From contig OY365811.1 in NCBI GenBank assembly GCA_959347315.1, forward strand, positions 32,379,406 to 32,443,405: DNA of 64,000 nt, given 5' to 3'. The DNA comes from Bimastos eiseni. Lineage: Eukaryota > Annelida > Clitellata > Crassiclitellata > Lumbricidae. The notes beneath the pieces were generated by a model, which saw only the letters and a program-made list of their open reading frames with translations, did no database searches and was not told the DNA's origin. Position 1 is the stretch's first letter, and the number at the start of each line of letters is the position of its first letter. This document shows, in pieces, positions 47,382 to 60,100 of the stretch. Position numbers and translations under genes: made by a program.

Positions 47382-47453
47382 TCCCATATGGTCTAGTGGT
47401 TAGGATGCCAGCCTCTCACGTTGGCGGCCCGGGTTCGATCCCCGGTGTGGGAA
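47382..47453 (+). tRNA. tRNA-Glu (CTC), copy 15
   Basis: Gene identical to the consensus although the flanks are the most diverged of the cluster. A TTTTTTATTTT terminator follows. Confidence 0.97.
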
Positions 47454-49104
47454 TATGAATTTTTTATTTTAAGGTAAACCTTTTATGCACACGATAATCA
47501 ACGATTATTCAACGATTTTCAAACTAAAAGAATTAATTGAGAGAAAGAGCTCGTCGTATGTCTTATAAACGGGAGATTGTATATATAAATTGATCAAACA
47601 CAAATCGGTCACAAGATGGCCTTCTTGAAAGACAACAAGGGCAAATATAGAACGTCGTTAACTAGAACGCTGCTGCAGATGAAGATATCAGGTCATCTCA
47701 ATTTAAATTCAGGTCACAGTAATTGAAGGTCGTTTTCACTCGAACTATTACTTAGAAAATACTACATTATTTGAACGAATGCATGCAAAAGCCATTAGAA
47801 CGCAACACATGTAGGCTAAGTGACACTTCCTAAACCATCTAAAAGCTCTAATTAGAACCAGCTCTTTAAGGATTACAGATATGACAGGCAACTGGTTCAG
47901 CCAACAGATACTGAGTTAATTTATGCTTAATTAGGCCAATTAATTTAAGGTAAGTCTCTGACCGAGCAGCACAATTCATTCTGCTTGACAAAGCAGCAGG
48001 ATGCGAGGATGCGAATCTTTAGAGAAAATATTTGCCCGAAATCATGAGAAAGAAATTTAAACGAAATTATTAATATTCTGCAAAAAAATCTTTTGCACGA
48101 GTGAATAACACTCCGTTCAACCATGCAAGTCCCACAAATTTATCAATATTCGGGATATAACTGGAAATAAGTTGATTAAATGAGTGTAGACATTCTGTTC
48201 AAAAACCTATTCAATGAGTGTACAACATTCTATACAACCGCCTTTAAATGCAATGCTATTTCAAATGTTTCAATAATAAAGTTGGCAAGTAGAAATAAAA
48301 CCTAAAGTATAGCCTACATCAACTTTGGTCAATTTTCGTCTGGGAAAGTTATAGGCCCTATTAAATTTTATAGGTGTTTCGTGACAGTTCTGGAGTCTTT
48401 TCCGGATATTTGCCTTTTAAATCAGAATAATCGACAAGCAGATTTGGAGTCATATGGGCTGACTGGCTCCGGAACCAAACTGAAAAAGACATGTATCATG
48501 AAAATCATTGACACACAGACATGGCAAATTTTGAATAAGGCACGTTACCATCGACAAGGAAGTAGCTCTTTGATGATTGGCTGAAGATGCCTATGCCTGT
48601 CTGACTTTTGGCTGTCCATCTGCATGGCTTGGCCGTTATTAATGACGGCGGCTTTAGGCTACTATTATATTCACTGTAGGCCTATTCGTATGATTCGATG
48701 ATGTTAGCCATCACCAAATCACTAATAACTCGTTCTTCGCATGTTCGAAAAGACCGTTCCATGCAGTTGGTCCTGAGAGGGAGAAGGAACAGTCCCCAAA
48801 CTTCGTAGAACATGGGACATGTTCAACGTGTCGCACGAGACATCAACCACCGCCATTATTATTATAATATAAGCTTTTGCTAAGCGCAGGCTTTAATTGT
48901 TGAGACGTTAATATATAATGGGCGTGAATTAAGCTAGTATTAGGGCCTACCATTGCGCTTTACCGCTCATAAAGTCTTGAAGCGAGACCCGGCAAAACGA
49001 CAATTTTGATATCGACACTTGCAGCGTCCTGCTGCGGCTGCACCGGGTGACTCGCAGACGACCGCTAAAAGATTCAGAGGCATAGGTGGTGCCTTTGTTC
49101 AACA

Positions 49105-49185
49105 AAAGGAGGAGGACTAGGAAGAGGAGGGAGAAGGTGGAGGGGAGGAGGAAGAGGAGGAAGAGGAGGAGGAGGAGGAGATCGT
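49105..49185. repeat. (GGA)n-rich microsatellite
   Basis: GGAGGA and GAAGAGG units. Confidence 0.85.
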
Positions 49186-49418
49186 GGAGTCGAATATCCC
49201 ACCACTCCTTACCCGATGCCTCGTTGCCACTCCAACGACAAAATAATTTGTACAAAATTCCTGCGGGGGTTCAAATGGAAACGGCTCTCAATTGTAATCT
49301 TGCTCAGTTTTGAGGTTGCTGATGTGTCTTGTTAGCATCGAATTCATTACAGTCGTCGAGTATCACGATACGGAAGAAGGCAGCTTGCTTAAAGGAATTA
49401 TCTGGTTACCGTTAGAAG

Positions 49419-50038
49419 GTGTCTGCTCGATAATCCAAAGGTTCGATAGTCCGAATATTCTGTACTCCGACATAAATTTTACTAGAAGCTGGACTAATTG
49501 ACGAAAAGAATGTGAAACACTGGAGGCTGGATTGATTTGAAAAGAATTTTACCTACATGGATGAATGAAAAGAATGGTGCAATCCAGCTTGTAGCCAAAT
49601 ATAACACTTTTCATCAATCCAGCTACCATTAAAACCGCAATCCTATCACCTATCGACCGGACGCCATGCAATCTTCGTACTATCGAACCTTCGGCCTATA
49701 GACACAGAACCGTTAGAACGTCCCCTAGTTCAAATTCGGATCGAAATAATGAGACATTCTCTGTTATCTGATCGACCGATTGATTTTCTCATGCATGGCT
49801 TCTGCTTGAGTTACTGTCGGTAACTGAGAATGTCGATGTTGCGAATGCTATATCTAAATTTTGGCGTGATAAACCTACGTGGAATGCTGTTCTGAGGAAG
49901 CTGAACGGGTATCGCTACTGATACCTTGTACTGATGAGAGGGAGAGGATGCACTATTTAGACGGTGTCCTTTCGATAATCCCAAGGTTCGATAGTCCGAA
50001 GATTCTATACTCTGACATTAAGTTAACTAGAAGCTTTT
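49419..50038. repeat. Pair of diverged direct repeats with AAGGTTCGATAGTCCGAA core
   Basis: GGTGTC..CTCGATAATCC then AAGGTTCGATAGTCCGAA, TTCT.TACTC.GACAT and ACTAGAAGC occur at 49419-49496 and again at 49961-50038. The core is a near-palindromic TTCG...CGAA motif. Confidence 0.7.
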
Positions 50039-50333
50039 GGCGTAGGTCCATAATCATCTTTTAAATTATTTTCTGAAGCAGGTGAGTATGACATGCATTA
50101 AAATCTCATTGCTACGCTCTTTATCGTTCTCAGGCCTATTGGATAAGAACGCCCAGAGATATCACACCTTTTTGACCTCTTGGCAACACCGCCATTGAGA
50201 TAAACAACGTAGGCTTGGCATTCCAGTTAATATCTCAAGTAATGAATGATTGATCGTCAAGCTGCAGACAATGCTTTCTTGTCGGTTAAAGAAACATGAA
50301 AATTTAAACTTTTTAGTGATAGAGTATAATTTT

Positions 50334-53300
50334 CTAACCTGAACGCAATAATCCGTGACTACAATTGAAGAATCTTTGAATAGTAAAATGTTCCCCCAAT
50401 CGTCTTTTGAAGCTTGGTGTTGTCAAAGTATAGATTAGAGGGTTAAGTGCGCTGTTTATGGGCAGCACGAAAATGGTCAACCACGCATACAGCTTATCTG
50501 TAATAAAAAATAAAATGAGCGGAAGTTAACCCAAACTATATAATAACTGATCATTACTCATTTCTACTGCTTAATTTAGGACGCAACTTTTACGTCTTTT
50601 AGTTTTGTGGGCCTACCGTTGGCATTGTAACTGTTCGGTAGACTTAGTTTTATCGATATTGTAAATTGTCCACAATATACAGTACCTTTCAGTCAAAGAT
50701 CATTAAGAACCCGTTAGGTTGTTGCGAAACGTATCTTAGCGTAGACCACTGAAAGCAACAGTAAAGTCTTAGTCTACATGGGAATTCCAAAGCCAACTCT
50801 CATTTCAATTGTGAATGAATAAACTGAATGACGTATCATCAATTCACCAAATGGACGAATAAAACGTTCCCATATAAGCAAGCACTCTCTATAAACCTTG
50901 TGCTATTTTCATGAATCAAATGGCTATAGGGAGGTGTAGAAAGCAGGACATAAGCTGTTACTGAGACTGAGTAAATGTAGCTAACACGTGAATACTCGGC
51001 TGCATACCCAACTGCGTTTGCATACAATTAACTGCTTTGACGCAGTCCATACCTGGGCAATGTCCATCTGCTAGAGCTGTTATCTTGATCGCAATGACGG
51101 GTATCCAACATAGCGTATTAACAATAGTTATTGCGAACAGGCGCTTGGTAATGGCATTTTGAGAGCAGAGAATCGGAACCGTCGATTTTGTTCTGTAAAG
51201 GCTGAGGCAAATGGCAGAATTGCAAACCATTATGGTAACCAATCCTATCATATTTACTCCGATAAAAATAAATGCAGAGTACTGCCACCCAAGTTGGAAT
51301 GGCTCGTGAATATGTAGCGGAAAGCATACTCCATTGCTTCCGTAGAATGAATCGCCAAAGAATGGCGTTGACGAGAATGGCATAGCAGCAGTGATCACTC
51401 CAGTCAACCACACCATGAAGAGAATCATAAATCTAGACTTCTTAGTCAGCGCGAATGGTAAATATGGAAAACTGATTTTCAGACAACATTCGAAAGTCAT
51501 GCATGTCAGTATCAGAACGGAAACCTCCGACGAGACAAGTGCAATGATCCCCGCTGACTGACATATCCAGCTATCCATCCATTTCAGCGCAATGCGGTTA
51601 TATTGATCTCGAAAGAAGACGTCATGTGTGCCGATTATTAATAAATATATTCCCATCAAGAAATCAGCAGCTGGACAGAAACAAATGCAAGTTGCGTCAA
51701 AATGTACATTGCTGTTTTTATATAATTTAATCGTAGTCGTTAGCAATCAATCAATCAATCAATCGAACATGTCTGTACCCAAATTATCATGATTTATAGA
51801 CAGTTCAAATATTGTAACATGGTACGAAAAAGAATTACATTAGTAATCGCCCAAGCTGACATAACTTCGATTCTACGTAATTATCCAAGAACATGAATCA
51901 AACTAGTCTGGATTGTTTGCAAACTATTCATTCTACCCATATTCTGCAAAACAAATGCACTTAAATCTTTGCATTGACTATCTCTCCAGGAAAGGTTTTA
52001 CAACCAAGTCGTGGCTTATATTTAAAGGAACTCCGACAAGCTACAATACCCGTTTAAATCCCATCTTATCCTTTTTGTGATTGTAAATAAATTCGATACC
52101 GTTCTTTTCGAACGCGTTACGGCTGCCATTGCCTGCTTCTACATGTCAACTCTGCTGCTCTTTTGGCTTCAAGTAACGACTAAGGCTGCCAATAAATGTT
52201 GAAATCACGGCCCAGGTACCCGTCGAACCGCGGAGCGGGTATACCCGACTACCCCACCGCGCGGACATTTTTAGGAAATGTAGGGAATTGCGCATTTTTA
52301 CGGATTTCATTGCCAATAATGACTAGCAAAACATTTCTGACATATGTTCAGGTAAAACCGCGCAGATTTACGAAACGTTGGGTACTCGAGAAACGATTTA
52401 ATTGCCCGGGCAGTAAGACAGCCTTACTAACAACTCATTTTCTCATTAGACGTATTCATTAAGTGTTGACCTAATCTTAGTTTAATTAGATTGACCTTCA
52501 CTGCTTTCAGGTATTGACTCGCATTTGGTTTTATTTGGTTTTATTTGACTGCGTTTGGTTGTAGTTATTGCTCCGTCGGTTAAGTGTTCTTGTGTTCGAA
52601 AGTGAAACTATTTCAGGTATTGATTGCTATGATGTATAAGAGAACTCGTATCTGCAAAGTACCTGCCAAATGCTGTATGAAAAGCGCATGAACTGTTCTT
52701 TCGTCATGAAACAGCGCTCTGAAAATCATGACTGTAGCATTTCCAGCACAGGTTGTGAATGCAATAACCCAAATGGCGATCCGTAAGAGAGATATTTCAA
52801 GCAGGTTTTGAATAGAAGATATTCCGTCGCCATGGGGTTTGCAGTCTCTGACCATTGGTGTGTAGCGACACATTTCAAAGGAACTGAAGTGTCTGCAAGG
52901 GAATATAAATTGTTGTAATATATTCATGTTGACCATCTTTTAACAGTCTTTAGTAAGACGACGTCATAATAATTATGCCCGTTACGGGCCAGATATTTTT
53001 TGCGATTATCATAAACGATTTGTTTCCCTCCTCAGAGAAAATCAGAGTCTTGGATAAGAAAATTGTCTGTTCGCTGTCACGAAACGAGGAGTAGTGATAA
53101 CTGACAACTTGTTGATAGGCCTACATGTAGCACTAAGCTATAGGATGAACCAGTTACATAAGTCGCTTTAAGTTTCTCATTCAGTCAGTAGGCCTACTCT
53201 TTGCAACTGTAGGCCTACTCAGAGGCGTCAATCCCCCTGGAGTGATGGAGGCAAAATCCCCGATCTCAAGTGTCAGGAAGGCAAGATATTCCCCCACCTA

Positions 53301-54137
53301 AGACTAAAAAGTATCCCCCTACCTGAAATTGGAGGCATTTGCCTCCGGACCCCCTATCTGGACACCCTTGGGCCTACTAACATATTAAATTAAGCAGGTT
53401 TACTAACACCACTATTGTCAATCCATCAATTGTCGTTTGTAGCATTTTAACAAATTCAAAGACACTTAGCGGAAGTCAGTTAAATTGTTTCTAACGAAAT
53501 TGTAATGTACTCACATGATCTCAAGGTTTTTTAACTGATGAAATGCATCTCGATCTGCTTTAAACGGTCTGATGCCAGATAAATTTCTAGGCAAAAACAC
53601 ATGCCTTAAATTATCTTTCAACTAGTTGTCCATCGGAATTACAAACTTTAAAGCAAAATTCATGTTATTTCCAACTAGGTACACAACACAATTTCCGTAT
53701 AATAGGCCTACTTCAGTAGCGCTAATTAGGGCTAATAGATCCTATTTACGTGATATAATTAACAATCCTATAAGTGATTTTGGTTTTATGCCACGCAGAC
53801 AAATTGTCCTTGACGGTCTGATGCCAGATAGGATTGCGGAAGCTGGCTCTGGGAATATTCCCAGATACGTAGACTCTGCCTGTGACCGGCATAAGTATTG
53901 TATTGTACTTCCGGGCATTCTCCTTGACCTGTCCGAGACTGTTGTATTTGTGCATCCCTCTGTTCTCAAGGTGCTTATAGTTGTCCAGCAGACATACATG
54001 TAAACTTGCCTATTTCAACTCATAATAAATAACCTGACTGATCTGGCCAATTATTAAAATTCAGACCTTATTTCTTCAACCGGTTATGGCTGTTGGCAAC
54101 GATATCATAGCAGATAACGACAGTGGCCATCGAATTG

Positions 54138-54177
<40 letters not shown>

Positions 54178-57100
54178 TCATTATGAGCAGGGTTTACATT
54201 CATTCATCTTTTAAATTTCAACTGTAAAGTTCAGAAATGCATTTACCTAGTTAGGAAATAGTTACGAACAGAGCAGTTTTGCTTTAAGTGTAGACTGGGT
54301 TTGGTACAGCACCGGTAAATAATCTGGTCTATCTGAGGTGGCCTTGCATTTACATTGTATTTACTCCTATTCACGGTTACTTTATAGTTGGCGCAATAAT
54401 ACACATACTAAGCTTCTTACCTATTATCCCCGGTGGCCGTGACATGCGGGACCTTCGACCCCTGTTGGGTCTCCTTAGTAACCTTAAATTTGTTCTGTGA
54501 CAATAATATTTGTGTTATCAAATAAATGCATAACAATCATGAAAATAGCTGGAAAAACGTCGATATTGAAGTCATTAGGATAGTCATATTGACATAGAAT
54601 TACATTACACTTTTAGTGCATTCTAATATCAAGCCACAGCTACAGAATATGAGATAAGCACAATAAAACTGTCATATTGCTAAATCATATATAATGCATA
54701 AATTAATATATCAGTCTTTTAGTTTAGTGTATGTAGGAATAACTTACAGTGTAACGAGATTCTTTAAATCATTGAAAGAATCTCTGTGGATTGTTTCGAT
54801 TGCATTTGAGGCCAGTGATCTTAACAGACAAAATTCATTCCATTTGTCAATTAGTAACACGTAATCCGCTGTGACAAAATGGATCCTAAGTTAGATTACT
54901 AGTAACTTTAGAATTTGTTTAAGAATTCGAAAGAATTGAATGAAATAGTCCATTAATTTTTTTTATATTTCACTAGCTGAAGTACCCGGCTTTGCCCGGG
55001 TCGTAATAATGTAAGGTAGTCCTTAAAATTATGAAAAATGTGTTGAACATTGCTTCCCTATGTTGATTGAACGACAATTTTATCGAAGGTGGCTGTTACA
55101 GCGAAGTGGCTGTTACTCACCGCCTGTGGCGGATCGCCTGCGCGGACGTCATTTACACCCCTATCTAGCCCCAACAGGGCTCGATGGAAGTTATGGGTAA
55201 AAGATTACAGGCGCTGCGGAAACAATTTATCGGAGAAAGATGCATCTGGGGTTGATCCCACCACAATTATTGAATTATTCGTATAGACCTATTCATCGAT
55301 TATTGAAACGAGATTGCAGTGCTGTGATGTAACATGCAAAACAATTTATTTACAGTTCTAATAATCTTTTAAGGTGAAGCTGTATTGGTTGGGAAACATA
55401 AGCACAAACATTCATTCTACCAAAATTAATACAAAATTATTTGTTTTCCTGTCAAGAAATTGTTTTAATTCACCATAAGTTTTGTATAAAATTGAAATGA
55501 CAGTGCTTAATTGACAAGCTTAATTGGCCACTAATCTAAGTGCACTGGAGTGACCTCAAAATGTAACTAATTGTTAGTTAAAAGAACTACGAATATTCAA
55601 TGAAGAGCAACTGCGTAGTACTTACAAATATTTAATAGATGCGTTTGCTCTTTGTAGATGTCGAGGAAGCCGATAAATGCGATTGTATGATAAATCTCTG
55701 AAATAAAGTTTGACATAAGGCAAATGCTGTATATATTATTCGTGTTCAATCAGCTGCTATAAAAATTAGTATTCTTGCATGTCTGTGTCGAGTAACGTGA
55801 AATTATGTCCCATATAGTAGCACATCGCGTTATTTAGTCCTTCCAGAGCTCACCGAGCAAGCATTATTTAGGCAATTCATATGCTACTATCAGCAGATAT
55901 TAAGTTTGTGACCGCCGCTTAATCCCACACGTACAAACTTGTGACCAACATCTTCTGACTAAATCGATTGTCCTATTCAGCTCAAATAAGAGCGAAGTAT
56001 AGGCTTACGTGTCATTTGGTAGGTTCACCATCCTTTGCCTTGTGGCCATTTGGCGAGCAACCCTGACTGCTTTCTTCAGGTAATATTAATTGAGTCATTT
56101 ATCAAATACATTGACAATGATGAATATAATAACGCTTTCTTGTTCGGATAATTTGACCTTGATGAAATATGAATTGCACCTCGTTGTCTATTATTCTCAG
56201 GAGAGTTATAATAACAATGAGAACAACAGCAACCGTGACGGTGAAAGTAGAAATGTCAATAAAAATGAAAATTACAGTAATTGTGACAATTGGTGTTATT
56301 GTTGCAGTTATTATTTGCTATTTCCAAAACTAATATTGCTGCTGATAGGTTCATACGATGAAAAAGCGATGAACAATGGCTTAAATGGTGCCTAAAGAGC
56401 AGTAAAATTAATGTTAGAACTAACAATTCACGAAGGTTATCCATTTCTTCAAACGAATTTGTCTCGATATTTATAACTGAATTATTTGACAATGACCTGT
56501 AATGTAACATAAAGAAATTATTTTAAAAATTATTTTATGACATTGCTTCAAAATATTATCGCGAGAAATCTACTTCAAAGTAATATCCTAATGTAATAGC
56601 GCGAAAGTGGAATTTAGGCCTATGTCTGTTTTGACGCTAATTATAATTTTTCCGAATCAGCGTCTTATTGTTAACGATCAAGGCTCCGTCCATTCTTCAC
56701 TCCTGTTCTTTCCATATACCACACCAATTACCCAAATCATCGAATCCTCCTCTGCTAACCACCACCTTTCTGCTGATGACACACAACTCTATATCCTTCT
56801 CCCCAAGCTTGTTCTCCACCTCCATCACACAATTACACCACTTGGTTAACCTAATCAAATCTCTTAATGGATATCATCCAACCTCCTCCTCCTCTTTAAG
56901 CTGTTTAAATACGAAATTCATCATCCTAGACCTTTCAGACCAAATCAAGAAAATTCCAGATCTCTTTTTATACATCTATTGTCACCAGAACGCTTCAGCA
57001 ACATCGTGACATCGTGTCATTCCAGTTCTCAAATCAGCCCACTGACTAACAATCCCGGAACGAATGCACTTCAAAGTCCAATAACTAAACTTCAAAGTCC

Positions 57101-60100
57101 AATCACTAAACTCTTACTCCATACAATACCCAAGAGCACATTATCTTCGCAAATTCTTCACCATCTAGTCAACCCGTTCTATCCGTTTACACTCATGTCT
57201 AAGTCTTCCTCAACCCCCGGTTGCAATTTCTCTCAAGTTCTCCAGCCGAGTCATATCCCACACTGCAGTGTCTGCACCACTTCTCAGGAATAATCTGTCT
57301 CCTGATTTCCAAAAATTGTCGATTCCTTACTTATCATTGCCAATCATTCACCAATTACCAGCTGCCCGAGACTCCTTTCTCTGTCAGCCTACGGGGGTTG
57401 AACTCAGAACTGAAGCCTACTCTCCTCAAGAGCTTATGTCCTGACTCATCCGATCCTTCGCCTCCCAACTCTTGCCCCAAACGTCACCCACCCAATTACT
57501 CTACTCCTCTGACCCTCTGGAGATCGGACCACCTCTCTGGATTACAATTTGCACAATCCCGCTGATTCGACGCAGCGTTCATGAATAAGCTGGCGCCCTG
57601 CGCTTGGCGTTTGAATGGCGTTTACAAGTCTGTTGTTTACGATACGACTAGATGACAGAGCCTCTAATTAGCGTGAAGTAGATGATATTGTAAACACTGA
57701 GCGTTAAAATAATTGTGTCCAGATGTCAGTCGTTGCTAGCTTGAAGACTAGCGTGGACTAGTTTGGACTATAGGCGTCCGTTACAGAATGACCATTTATT
57801 ACTTATTTCTAATATCAAAATATAATGCAACACTTACAAAACACGAAGTTGAGGTACTTTGCCGAATGTTGTATGGGTTATGTTTCCGATCAAATTATTG
57901 CTAAGGTCTCTAAAGAATAAAGAATTTTGTATAGATAACCTTTTAGAAAACAAATATCTGGTTATTCTGTTATGGGAACGAGCTGTTATGTGAAAACATG
58001 AACAACGACTAGTTTATCAAGTACGACTATGAAGCATAGAAAAAGTGCGTGTTATTATATCTTGTCTTTGTAATGTAATCAATGGCGTCACTAGGGGGCC
58101 TGGGGGGTGCGGACCGCACCGGGTGACACCATTCAGAGAAGTGACACCAAAATAAAATAATTACCGTCTTAAAAGCGCTTGTGCAGGATTTCAGTAAAAA
58201 TCATAAATTGTAAACGTACACTAACCTAATTTTTCACCTTCTAATATGCTGCTGTCAGTGTCGTCAATATTACACAGTAATGCGCCTTTCTTTCACAAGA
58301 TGCTTAAGACTGCTTTGCATCGTCGTGGATGGGCTGGTAGCGTCTACAAGCAGATTTCTCTATGGGCGCTATATAAGTGTTAAAGTGAATGAACGAATAT
58401 AATTATAGGAACTAGCCTTACAGTTTAGCTTCGCTTTGGATTGAACTTTGAACTCATCGGGTGAGCTCTTCGCCCCTGAAATTCAGAAAATCTCGAGTGC
58501 TTCATTGGACGAGTACTCCGAATGAGGCTTTGGTCATATGAATGGCGCGTCTGATATGCATATTAAAATTAACACTACCTTCAGATGATGCACTTGCAAA
58601 TGGCGGATGTTATTATACCGAATGTGTGTGCATTGTGTAACTCGAAATGTCTAAATATCTGGAACATTCATAAAACCATTTTTTTGCTGAAAATAGTTAT
58701 GTTTGCTTAGAAATTCGCATAAGAACGTTATGCAATAATTTCCATTCTTATGGCAGAAATTTATTCCGAATTTAGCTTTCCTATTAAGATTTACGAGTAA
58801 CATTAGTACAAAAACATTAGGGCCTGCTAACGATTCTGGAGACCGGCTGCTACCCGCCCTCGATATACCCTTTTGACAGCTCATTTGATTTGACGCAGTG
58901 CTCGTGAATAAGCTGGTAGCAATTTGGAAGTTTGAAGATTACGATTATGATTACGATTCTCTCTGGTCTGATGACCATTAGGGAGGATTTTCATGCAAGG
59001 CGATACCATGAAGGACCGCACCGGGTGACACCAACCCTAGTGACGCCACTGAATGTAATATGATAAAACATTTAAATAGCACCCTTTCAAGTCTACTCTG
59101 CGCTAATCTATATGATGTGAAACTTTATTACTAATGAATAATGTCACAGAAGTTAGCAAAAAAGTGCACAATAAGATGGAAGAGCCACCAATGGTTGACC
59201 AACGAACAAGTGTGGAACCAACCAACGGATTCAATTGAAAGTTGATGACTTGGATGCCCAAAATCTTTGGGCCAAGTTGCATCGATAGGGTAGAGGGACT
59301 ACTGGTGACAGAGTTCTTAGACGCGGCTACTTTGTAATATAAACAAGAAACCATTGGGTCGCAATTCTAAACAGTTTGATCAGCCTGGAAATTATTTATT
59401 GTAGGATCTGAAAAATTTTATATGCTAATTCTAAAATGCCTTTCATACGTACCAAGATTTGTTACTTACATGTTCATGAGGTTCAAAGTTGACCCAAAAA
59501 CATTTGGAAAGGTCAGAGTCAGTTGATTGTCCTGAAGCTAAAATAATGTCAAATTAATTTTAGGTAGCTTTGTCTAAGTCTTTACGAAAAATGTCAAATT
59601 GTTCTAAAAACACAAGGCCATAAAAGGCAAGTTGGCAAAACAGGCTAATTGAACTGCTGTTCAATAACTGCTATGGAAAAATCGACGCTGAAACATTGTC
59701 ATGCAAATATTAAGCTGTTATACGACTAGTGTAATATGAATAATTTATAATTAACTAAATAGTACGTGTAAATGATTGTAGCAATGTGATTAGAAATACT
59801 TTCACGAATAATTTAGTCTGATTTGTAGCAAAATAGTCTGAGCCTTGCCCATAAGAGACACAGAGAATTTAATCCGTCAAACGCCCCTTCGTGTAGTTCG
59901 CGAAGACGATTTTGGTTAAGTAACCTGTCAAAATAGAAACATAATCACGTGACTGCGCCTAAGAAAACCAACAGAAAGTGGAAACTTAGAAAATAAACTT
60001 GTGCGGTAGAAACGTAATCATAATCATAAACTCCAAATTTCAAAAGCGTCCAACAAGCGAAGTCGTGGAAGCCAAAATGGAACAGAAGAACTACCAGGCT

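Larger units (their letters stand above)
47454..50333. other. Intergenic, no convincing gene
   Basis: Mostly unique-looking AT-rich DNA. A GGA tract lies at 49105-49185 and a pair of diverged direct repeats at 49419-49496 and 49961-50038. Part of 50080-50333 may be 3' UTR of the minus-strand receptor gene. Confidence 0.55.

Noticed and set aside
53626..54003. 125-residue plus-strand frame and two overlapping minus-strand frames in the RXFP-like intron
   Set aside because: I recognise no domain, and no splice phase links them to the receptor. Noted only for the shared 18-mer.
56090..56395. 101-residue Asn-rich frame
   Set aside because: Composition follows local AAT/AAC triplets; no domain.
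59103..59354. 83-residue minus-strand frame between receptor exons
   Set aside because: It has no LRR pattern, LDLa cysteines or phase-compatible splice sites; treated as intron.
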